From JAMXLO01 sp963749575 (GTDB lineage: Bacteria > Pseudomonadota > Alphaproteobacteria > Acetobacterales > Acetobacteraceae): 64,000 bases of DNA. A model generated the notes under the pieces. That model saw only the letters and a program-made list of their open reading frames with translations. It made no database searches and was not told the origin of the DNA. Below are positions 57,328 to 64,000 of this stretch, in pieces (position 1 is the stretch's first letter; every line of letters begins with the position of its first letter). The stretch spans positions 186,001-250,000 of the forward strand of contig CAVVNM010000022.1 in the NCBI GenBank assembly GCA_963749575.1, written 5' to 3'. The translations under genes were made by a program, and so were the position numbers.

Positions 57328-58266
57328 TTACTCCTTCACCGCTCCCGTCATCGAGGAAACATCGTACTCGACGAAGAAGGAGTAAATCAGCGCCACCGGC
57401 AGCGAACCCAGCAACGAACCCGCCATCAGCGAGCCCCACTGATACACGTCGCCGGTCACCAGCTCGGTCAGGATCGCCACCGGCACAGTCTTCTTGTCGG
57501 TCGACTGGATGAACGCCAGCGCGTAGATGAACTCGTTCCACGACAGCGTGAACGCGAAGATGCCGGCCGAGATCAGCCCCGGCACCGCCAGCGGCAGGGT
57601 GATCCGCCGCAGGATCTGCAACCGCGACGCGCCGTCGATCAGCGCGCATTCCTCCAACTCGTACGGAATCGACTTGAAGTAGCCGATCAGCAGCCAGGTG
57701 CAGAACGGCACCAGGAACGTGGGGTAGGTGAGGATCAGCGCCACCGGATTGTCGAACAACCCGAACTGGTAGATCAGCGTGGCCAGCGGGATGAACAGGA
57801 TCGACGCCGGCACCAGATAGGCCAGATAGATCGCCAGGCCCACATGCTGCGCGCCCTTGAAGCGCAGCCGCTCGATCGCGTAGGCGCAAAGCACGCTGGA
57901 GAACACCGACAGGAATGTCGAAGCGACTGCGATCCCCATCGTGGTCATCAGCCAGCGCGGATAGTTGGTCTCGAACAGCAGTACCTCGATGTTGTGCAGC
58001 GTCGGCGAGTGCACCCAGAACGGGTTGAACTGTTTGTAGTCGTACATCTCGAAGTCGGGCTTGAATGCCGTGATCCCCATCCAATAGAACGGGAACAGCA
58101 GCACGATGACGAAGATCGCCAGCGGAATGTAGACCGTTATCGTGGTGCGAAGCTGCGAGTCCCACGACAGCCGCTCCGGCCGGTCGATCAGCCGCGGCGC
58201 CGCTGCCTCCAATTCGGCGGCAACCGCGGAGATTTCCTCGTCAACGCGGGCGATGGCGTCAGTCAT
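57328..58266 (-). CDS. ABC sugar importer, inner-membrane permease (MalG type)
   Basis: A 312-residue permease with six hydrophobic segments. The EAA loop that contacts the ATPase is YELEECALIDGASRLQILRRITLPLAVPG. The N-terminal 45 residues are cytoplasmic. The start overlaps the end of the partner permease. Typical carbohydrate-uptake CUT1 family. Confidence 0.93.
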   Translation of the reverse strand: MTDAIARVDEEISAVAAELEAAAPRLIDRPERLSWDSQLRTTITVYIPLAIFVIVLLFPFYWMGITAFKPDFEMYDYKQFNPFWVHSPTLHNIEVLLFETNYPRWLMTTMGIAVASTFLSVFSSVLCAYAIERLRFKGAQHVGLAIYLAYLVPASILFIPLATLIYQFGLFDNPVALILTYPTFLVPFCTWLLIGYFKSIPYELEECALIDGASRLQILRRITLPLAVPGLISAGIFAFTLSWNEFIYALAFIQSTDKKTVPVAILTELVTGDVYQWGSLMAGSLLGSLPVALIYSFFVEYDVSSMTGAVKE

Positions 58267-59224
58267 TCGCTTCACCGTGCTGCCACTTGCGCCGGCCGAC
58301 GCCGAAGAAGCACAGCAGCGTGGCGACGATCAGGAACGGGATCATCGAGACCGCGATCGCCGCGCCCTCGCCAAGCTGGGCGCCGGGGATCGCGCGCTGA
58401 AAGGCCAGCGTTCCCATCAGGTGGGTGGTGTTGAACGGCCCGCCGCGGGTGATGGCGTAGACCAACTGGAAGTCGGAGAATGTGAACAGCACCGACAACG
58501 TCAGCGCCACCGCGAGGATCGGCATCAGCAGCGGCACGGTGATGCGGCGGAACTTCTGCCAGCCGGACGCGCCGTCGAGCAGCGCCGCTTCGTACAGCGA
58601 CGGCGAGATGGTCTGTAGCCCCGCCAGCAACGTGATAGCGACGAACGGGATGCCGCGCCAGATGTTGGCGACGATCAGCGACCAGCGCGCCGCCCATGGT
58701 GTGCCGAGGAAGTTGATGTACTGGTCCCTCCAATGCAGCACGTCGACCAGCACGAAGGATATGACGGAGAACTGCGGCGAATAGATCCACCACCACGCGA
58801 TCGCCGACAGCACGGTGGGGACGATCCAGGGCAGCAGCACAATGGCGCGGATGAACGCCTTGAACGGGAGGTGGTGGTTCAGCAGCATCGCGAGCCACAG
58901 GCCCAGCGCGAACTTGCCCGCCGTCGCCACGGCGGTATAGAAGATCGTGTTGGTGACCGACATCCAGAAGATGTCATCATCCCATAATGAAATAAAATTA
59001 TCGAGCCCGATGAAGTTGCCTGGATGGCCGATCGTGGTATCGGTGAACGCCAGCCAGATGCCGAGTCCGAGCGGATAGGTCAGAAACACCACCAGCAGGC
59101 CGATCGTCGGCAACAAGCAGAGAAAGACCAGGAACGGCTTGTAGTCGAACAGCCGCGTCACCCAGCCGTCGGGCTTGCGCGCGATCCTCAAATGTCCGGC
59201 AGCGACTTCTACTGTTGCGTCCAT
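58259..59224 (-). CDS. ABC sugar importer, inner-membrane permease (MalF type)
   Basis: A 321-residue permease, about six to seven membrane helices, with the EAA loop PSLYEAALLDGASGWQKFRRITVPLLMP. ATG 59224 gives MDATVEVAAGHLRIARKPDG; an in-frame upstream ATG adds only a proline/arginine tail. It overlaps the MalG-type gene by eight bases and probably forms a heterodimer with it. Confidence 0.93.
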   Translation of the reverse strand: MDATVEVAAGHLRIARKPDGWVTRLFDYKPFLVFLCLLPTIGLLVVFLTYPLGLGIWLAFTDTTIGHPGNFIGLDNFISLWDDDIFWMSVTNTIFYTAVATAGKFALGLWLAMLLNHHLPFKAFIRAIVLLPWIVPTVLSAIAWWWIYSPQFSVISFVLVDVLHWRDQYINFLGTPWAARWSLIVANIWRGIPFVAITLLAGLQTISPSLYEAALLDGASGWQKFRRITVPLLMPILAVALTLSVLFTFSDFQLVYAITRGGPFNTTHLMGTLAFQRAIPGAQLGEGAAIAVSMIPFLIVATLLCFFGVGRRKWQHGEAND

Positions 59225-59300
59225 TGCTCTCCGCGGGATCGTTGCCCCGCCCCTCGGCAAGGACGCCGTCGACCACCGACGGCGTCCCGCGCGTTACGCC

Positions 59301-60644
59301 TCAGCTCTTGTAGTAGCGCTCGGCCTGTCTGGCCGCCTGCTTGGCCGCCGCCTCAGGGCTCATGCTGCCAGAGGCTACGGCGGCGAACATGTCCACGATG
59401 GTGTAATTGGCTTCGACCGTCGCCGCGGCCGCGCTGATCGGCCCCTTGTACCCGCTGTAGAACGGCGAATCCATTGGGCCCTTGAAAGCCTCCAGCTGCG
59501 GATCCGCGTCCCAGAACTTCATCTTCGAGTACGCCCGCAGCGGCTGCGACCAATAGCCGTAACAGTTCGACAGCCACGGTCCATATTGGTCGGCCTCCAT
59601 CATGAAGCGGAGATATTCCTTGGCCGCGTTGGGATACTTGCTGCTCTTGAAGATCATCGCGTTCATGGGACCGGCGAATTGCGGCGATCGTGGTGCGAGA
59701 CCTTTCGGCTGTTCCTGGTGCCTGGTATCTGCCGCCATCGCCTGCAATTTCGGATCCGGCGAATTCTTGAGCACGTAATAGATCGATACGCCGTTGAAGG
59801 TGAAGCCGATCTGCCCGGCGGCGTAGGCCTGATTGTTGCCCGCGTCGTTCCACGAGATCGTGCCGGGAATCATCGTCTTGTAGAGTTCCGTCATGAATTT
59901 CAGTGCGGCGATGGTTTCCTTGGAATCGATGGCGACCTTGCCCTTCTCGTCCACCAGGAACGCGTTGTGCGAATGCAGCGCCCAGTAGCAGTTGCCGTTG
60001 GCGTCGCCGAGTGCGTGACCGAGCGAGAACCCGCAGGGATGACCGATCTTCTGCAGCTTCTGGCAAAGATCCAGGATGCCCGCGTGATCATCGGGAATCC
60101 TGTCGTAACCCGCCTCTTTTACCCAGGAGGCACGATACACGCACGGTCCGGCACCGCCGCCGATCGGCAGGGCGATCCAATTGTTGGTCTTCCACTTGGT
60201 GCCATAAAGCTGGGCCAGGTTGTACCAACCGCCGTACTTGGCGCCGAGGTATTCGGCGAGATCGGTCATCTCCAGTAGCTTCTCGGTATAGACATGCGGA
60301 TCCGAGGCGAACCCGCACACGATATCGGCGCCGGCACCGGTGTTGGCGATCACCGCGGTCTGTGGACGCAGGTCCTCCCAGCTCACCCAATCGACCTTCA
60401 CATCGATTCCGGTCGTGTCGATGAACTTCTTGGTGTTCGCCTTCCAGTACACCTCGTCCGGATCGACGAACTTGGCCGGTCGCAGCACGTGCAGCGCGGC
60501 GCCCTTCTCGATCTTGAATTCCGGCGGTTTCACATTGGCTGTCGGCACGTCGTCGACCGCCGCATTTGCCCCGATGATCGGTATCGACGCCGCGCCCAGC
60601 GCGACCGCGCCGAGAGCCAGTGAATCACGCCGCGTGATTGCCAT
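59301..60644 (-). CDS. ABC sugar importer, periplasmic substrate-binding protein
   Basis: A 447-residue extracellular solute-binding protein (family 1). It has a twin-arginine-type signal (TRRDSLALGAVALGAASIPIIG) cut near NAAV. Mature landmarks: FIDTTGIDVKVDWVSWEDLRPQTAVIANTGAGADIV, VYRASWVKEAGYDRIPDDHA and YAAGQIGFTFNGVSIYYVLK. GGAGG precedes ATG 60644. Ligand presumably a sugar or glycoside, unknown. Confidence 0.93.
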   Translation of the reverse strand: MAITRRDSLALGAVALGAASIPIIGANAAVDDVPTANVKPPEFKIEKGAALHVLRPAKFVDPDEVYWKANTKKFIDTTGIDVKVDWVSWEDLRPQTAVIANTGAGADIVCGFASDPHVYTEKLLEMTDLAEYLGAKYGGWYNLAQLYGTKWKTNNWIALPIGGGAGPCVYRASWVKEAGYDRIPDDHAGILDLCQKLQKIGHPCGFSLGHALGDANGNCYWALHSHNAFLVDEKGKVAIDSKETIAALKFMTELYKTMIPGTISWNDAGNNQAYAAGQIGFTFNGVSIYYVLKNSPDPKLQAMAADTRHQEQPKGLAPRSPQFAGPMNAMIFKSSKYPNAAKEYLRFMMEADQYGPWLSNCYGYWSQPLRAYSKMKFWDADPQLEAFKGPMDSPFYSGYKGPISAAAATVEANYTIVDMFAAVASGSMSPEAAAKQAARQAERYYKS

Positions 60645-60761
60645 TTGCCAGTTTCCTCCGTTGCCGGTCACGCCCGCCCCGGACCCTCACGACCGGGTGT
60701 GAGGGGCCGATGCGGGACATCTTCCGCCACACCATGCATGGCGTAAAGCCGGCGGTCCGAA

Positions 60762-61820
60762 CTACACCGCCAGCCGCTGGCCGGTGCCGGCATCGAACAG
60801 GTGGACCAGCGACGGTTCAGGGGTGATGCGGATCGTCTCGCCTGGTTTCGCCGATACCCGCTCGCGGAACGCGCAGAGCACCGAGGCACCGACAAACTCG
60901 GCAATCACCTGCGTCTCCGACCCGGTGGGTTCCACCACATGGACAACAGCAGGCAACCCCGCCGGACTGAGCTGGAAGTGCTCCGGGCGGATACCATAGA
61001 CCGCCGGCCTGCCGTCCGATCCGTTGCCCTTTCCCGGCAGCGGCAATGCCTCGCCGCTGTCGACGCGGAACGCGCCGCCTTCGATCTTCCCCTTGAGGAA
61101 GTTCATCGCCGGCGAACCGATGAAGCCGGCGACGAACAGATTGTTCGGCCGGTCATACAGTTCGAGCGGCGCCCCGATCTGCTCGACGTTGCCCGAGTTC
61201 ATCACCACGATCTTGTCCGCCATGGTCATCGCTTCGATCTGGTCGTGGGTGACGTAGACCGTGGTGGTGGCGAGCCGCTGGTGCAGCTCCTTGATCTCGG
61301 CGCGCATCGCAACGCGCAGCTTGGCATCGAGGTTGGACAGCGGTTCGTCGAACAGGAACACCTGCGGATCGCGCACGATGGCCCGCCCCATCGCGACCCG
61401 CTGGCGTTGACCGCCGGACAGCTGCCGCGGGTAGCGGTTGAGGTACGGCGCCAGGCCGAGGATCTGCGCCGCGCGTTGCACCTGCTGGTCGATCGCAGCC
61501 TTCGGCACCTTCGCCAGCGACAGCGAGAAAGCCATGTTGTCGCGCACCGTCATGTGCGGATACAGCGCGTAGTTCTGAAACACCATGGCGATGTCGCGCT
61601 CCTTCGGCGCGACGTTGTTCACCACCCGCGCACCGATGGCGATCTCGCCCGCCGAGATGTTCTCCAGTCCGGCAATCATGCGCAGCAGGGTGGATTTGCC
61701 GCAGCCCGAGGGGCCGACGAGGATGACGAACTCGCTGTCCTCGATCTCGACGCTGACGCCGTGCAGGACCTCGGTCGAGCCGAACGACTTGCGGACGTCC
61801 CGGATGGAAACGTTGGCCAT
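60762..61820 (-). CDS. ABC sugar importer ATPase (UgpC/MsmK type)
   Basis: A 352-residue ATP-binding subunit. Walker A LVGPSGCGKSTLLRMIAG, Q-loop VFQNYALYPHMTV, signature QLSGGQRQRVAMGRAIV, Walker B VFLFDEPLSNLDAKLR and H-loop VYVTHDQIEAM are all present. A C-terminal TOBE-type regulatory domain starts near IGSPAMNFLKG. ATG 61820 gives MANVSIRDVRKSFG. It energises the permease pair downstream. Confidence 0.96.
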   Translation of the reverse strand: MANVSIRDVRKSFGSTEVLHGVSVEIEDSEFVILVGPSGCGKSTLLRMIAGLENISAGEIAIGARVVNNVAPKERDIAMVFQNYALYPHMTVRDNMAFSLSLAKVPKAAIDQQVQRAAQILGLAPYLNRYPRQLSGGQRQRVAMGRAIVRDPQVFLFDEPLSNLDAKLRVAMRAEIKELHQRLATTTVYVTHDQIEAMTMADKIVVMNSGNVEQIGAPLELYDRPNNLFVAGFIGSPAMNFLKGKIEGGAFRVDSGEALPLPGKGNGSDGRPAVYGIRPEHFQLSPAGLPAVVHVVEPTGSETQVIAEFVGASVLCAFRERVSAKPGETIRITPEPSLVHLFDAGTGQRLAV

Positions 61821-61840
61821 GGTCCTCCCTACGGGCAACC

Positions 61841-61927
61841 GTCATGGCCGGGTCTGGCCCGGCCATCCACGTCGGTTCTTCTTGCCACGAGCAAACTCGT
61901 GGATGGCGGGCCTTCGCCCGCCATGAC
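61841..61927. repeat. Composite palindromic element with three hairpins
   Basis: Stem 1: ATGGCCGGG / CCCGGCCAT (61844-61866). Stem 2: CCACGAG / CTCGTGG (61885-61902). Stem 3: ATGGCGGG / CCCGCCAT (61903-61924). The outer ends GTCATGGC (61841-61848) and GCCATGAC (61920-61927) also pair. It fills the 115-base gap between the TPP-enzyme gene and the ABC ATPase gene. It looks like a dispersed REP/BIME-type element that may trim or attenuate the operon message. Confidence 0.6.
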
Positions 61928-61935
61928 GCTCCGCG

Positions 61936-63561
61936 TCAGAACTTCGAAACCCGCGTCTCCTTCGCGGTGATGAACTCCAGGAGCGCCGGCTTGCCGGCCT
62001 TGGTCTGCTCGATGCCGCGCTGGATCGCCGCCTTGATCTGGCCGGGGTCCGTGACGCGCTCACCGTAACCGCCGAACGCCTTCGCCATGTCGGCGTAGTT
62101 GCCGGAGATGTCGGTGGACCGGTACTTCTCGGTTGACACCGGCATCACCTTCAGCTCGATCGCCATCGAGAAGTTGTTCATCAGGCAGGACAGGATGGGG
62201 ATGCGCTCGCGCGCCGCGGTCTCGAAGTCCATACCGGTGAACCCGATCGCCGCGTCACCCCAGAAGTTGATGCAGGTCTTGTTCGGATGCACCAGCTTGG
62301 CACCCATCGCCAGCCCAAGCCCCATGCCGAGCTGCGTCGTCTTGCCCCAGCCGATATACGACATCGGCTCGGTCGAGACCCAGAACGGCGAGATCTGATC
62401 GCGCGGGCTGCCGGCGTCGTGGGTAATAATGGTGTTCTTCGGGTCGGTCCCCGCCATCAGTTCCCAGATCACCCGATACGGGCTTATCGGCGCTTCGTTC
62501 GAATTCAGCAGCGGCTTCCACTGCGCCATCCACTCCTCGCGCACCGCGGTGATTTCCGCCACCACGTCCTTTGGATCGCGATTGGACTTGATGGTCTGCT
62601 TCAGTTCGCCGATCAGTGCTGCGAGCACCAGTGACGCGTCGCCGAGCAGGCCCACGGTTGCCACCACATCCTTGTTCAGATGATCCGGATCGAGGGTGGC
62701 GTGGATGAACTTCTTGCCCTTGGAGAACTTGATGCCGAAGTTGGTCTCGGTGAACGAGCAGCCGATGCCGATGATCAGATCGGACTTCTCGACGAAGTGG
62801 TGCACCGGCTTCGGCACCGCGTTGCCGCCCGAGCCGAGCGACAGCGGATGGTTCTCCGGGAACGAGCTCTTGCCGCCGAGGCTGGTGGTGACCGGCGCGC
62901 CCAGCAGTTCGGCGAATTCGCGAAGCTGCGGCCAGGCTTCCGACCAGTGGACGCCGGTGCCGGCGTAGATCACCGGCCGCTTCGCCGCGAGGATCGCCGC
63001 CGCCGCCTTGCGTACATCGGCCGGATCGGGCGCCGTGCGGACATGGGTCACCGGCGTATATTCGAGCTCGCCGATCTCCGCGCCCCACAGGTCGGTGGGG
63101 ATTTCCACGATGCACGGTCCGCTGCGGCCGTTGCGGAGCCGGCTCATAGCGCGACGCATCACGCTGGCCAGCTCGCCCGGCACCACCAGCGGCTCGGCCG
63201 ACTTCGAGACGCCGCGCATCTCGCGCACCGCGCTGTAGTTCGGGTCGATATGCGCGATGCGCTGCGGATAGCCCTGCGGGATCACCAGCACCGGCACCAA
63301 CTCGCTGAACGCCTGGGCAACACCGCCATAGGCATTCTCGGTGCCCGGCCCGTGCTGCATGCAGAACGCACCGATCTTGCGGCCCGAGGTGACGCGCGAG
63401 ATCGCATCGGCCATGTGCAGGCCGATACGCTCCTGCCGAACGATGATCGGCCGGATATCGGCGGCGGCCGCATATTCCAACAGATGGTTGACGGGGTAGC
63501 CGCAGAGGATCTCGATCCCCTCGCGCTTCATGATTTCGGCAACAGCCTCGCCAACCTTCAT
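61936..63561 (-). CDS. TPP-dependent enzyme of the acetolactate synthase/decarboxylase family
   Basis: A 541-residue thiamine-diphosphate enzyme. The N-terminal PYR domain (AVAEIMKREGIEILCGYPVNHLLEYA with RQERIGLHMADAISRVTSG) contains the glutamate that activates the cofactor. The central domain binds the second partner (RPVIYAGTGVHWSEAW). The C-terminal PP domain has the motif FWGDAAIGFTGMDFETAARERIPILSCLMNN. It does not look like a true acetolactate synthase pair (no small subunit nearby). Likely 2-keto-acid decarboxylation or carboligation. First gene of the leftward catabolic operon. Confidence 0.9.
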   Translation of the reverse strand: MKVGEAVAEIMKREGIEILCGYPVNHLLEYAAAADIRPIIVRQERIGLHMADAISRVTSGRKIGAFCMQHGPGTENAYGGVAQAFSELVPVLVIPQGYPQRIAHIDPNYSAVREMRGVSKSAEPLVVPGELASVMRRAMSRLRNGRSGPCIVEIPTDLWGAEIGELEYTPVTHVRTAPDPADVRKAAAAILAAKRPVIYAGTGVHWSEAWPQLREFAELLGAPVTTSLGGKSSFPENHPLSLGSGGNAVPKPVHHFVEKSDLIIGIGCSFTETNFGIKFSKGKKFIHATLDPDHLNKDVVATVGLLGDASLVLAALIGELKQTIKSNRDPKDVVAEITAVREEWMAQWKPLLNSNEAPISPYRVIWELMAGTDPKNTIITHDAGSPRDQISPFWVSTEPMSYIGWGKTTQLGMGLGLAMGAKLVHPNKTCINFWGDAAIGFTGMDFETAARERIPILSCLMNNFSMAIELKVMPVSTEKYRSTDISGNYADMAKAFGGYGERVTDPGQIKAAIQRGIEQTKAGKPALLEFITAKETRVSKF

Positions 63562-63726
63562 CTGGACTTCTCCCCACCGGTAGGTGTGCCGGGAGGGTAG
63601 GCCGGGGGTCTGCGGGAGGCAACCGGTGCTGGCGCGCGGGACGCAGACACGCGGTCAGGGATTGCGGTTCCGCCGTTCGGCCCGTCCTGTGATAGCCAGC
63701 TTGGTCAGGACGCCGGATGGCCGGAC

Positions 63727-64000
63727 ATGCAATATCAAAGCGCTCGAAAAGGGATATCCCCACAGGACCTGGCGCAGGACCGCGCCTTCTGGCGCGACCT
63801 GCTGGCGCGGCGCGCCGGTTCGCGCGGCCTGCCGGCGCATAGCGCGGGAGGTTATCGGAACCGCCGGTTCGCGATCATCCGCAATGCCGCGTGGATCACC
63901 TTGTATCGCGCGAGGCTGCCGTTCCCGCAGGTGGGCGTGTTCCTCCGCTGCACCGGCCTTGCCGGCGAGGCATTCTTCACGCTCGCCGATGGCGCGCGTG
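63727..64000 (+). CDS. DUF4268-like protein, 5' part only
   Basis: Opens at ATG 63727 and runs off the window after about 91 residues. AQDRAFWRDLLARRAGSRG, SAGGYRNRRFAIIRNAAWITLYRAR and PQVGVFLRCTG resemble DUF4268 proteins, found with restriction or nuclease-like genes. Too short for a firm call. Confidence 0.5.
   Translation, partial: MQYQSARKGISPQDLAQDRAFWRDLLARRAGSRGLPAHSAGGYRNRRFAIIRNAAWITLYRARLPFPQVGVFLRCTGLAGEAFFTLADGAR

Overview
The window is GC-rich chromosomal DNA from an alphaproteobacterium. The order rplU-rpmA-obgE-proB-proA-nadD-rsfS, the glpX-recJ pair, the Tad/Cpa pilus locus and the many oxidative-catabolism genes fit the Rhodospirillales/Acetobacterales, probably Acetobacteraceae. 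That placement is inferred from gene content, not from a search.

Layout. 0-5.2 kb: a hydantoinase/5-oxoprolinase pair (hyuA, hyuB cut by the window edge) behind a broken isocitrate lyase/PEP mutase gene, divergent from an ArsR-type regulator with a palindromic operator candidate, then two broken DUF899 genes. 5.2-10.1 kb: tandem HpcH/HpaI aldolase paralogues, an ATP-dependent DNA ligase, a small lipoprotein, a GlcG/HbpS-like protein and a two-domain NIPSNAP protein. 10.1-18.0 kb: an accessory island ending in a tRNA-Glu gene. It holds degenerate DNA, a helicase-PLD-zinc-ribbon fragment, a complete IS1634-like element with terminal inverted repeats, a TumE-like toxin-antitoxin pair and a broken large serine recombinase that reads into the tRNA.

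18.1-25.7 kb: recJ, glpX, a large pentapeptide-repeat protein, two convergent genes I do not recognise and a lytic transglycosylase. 26.0-40.2 kb: a Flp pilin gene between two related PAP2-type membrane proteins, then cpaA-cpaB-cpaC-cpaD-cpaE-cpaF-tadB-tadC-tadD-tadE-tadE-tadG. Several assembly genes carry one-base shifts while their neighbours are intact. The pilin gene and the cpa operon share a promoter-like motif.

40.3-48.0 kb: an E1 beta/alpha 2-oxoacid dehydrogenase pair, then the housekeeping operon from rplU to rsfS, with a clear promoter before rplU. 48.1-53.5 kb: a frameshifted methyltransferase, an aldo/keto reductase, a glycosyltransferase, a small protein with seven consecutive histidines and a TPR/ATP-grasp protein. 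53.6-63.6 kb: one long catabolic operon read leftwards: a TPP-dependent enzyme, a complete sugar-type ABC importer, an HpaB-like flavin monooxygenase, an enolase-superfamily dehydratase and a D-2-hydroxyacid dehydrogenase. The window ends in a partial DUF4268-like gene.

Together this is a stable chromosomal backbone (proline/NAD synthesis, ribosome assembly, gluconeogenesis, recombination) interleaved with catabolic operons and accessory loci. Gene decay is concentrated in three places: internal deletions at 3.4-5.2 kb, the tRNA-Glu island, and mostly +1 shifts in the pilus locus.
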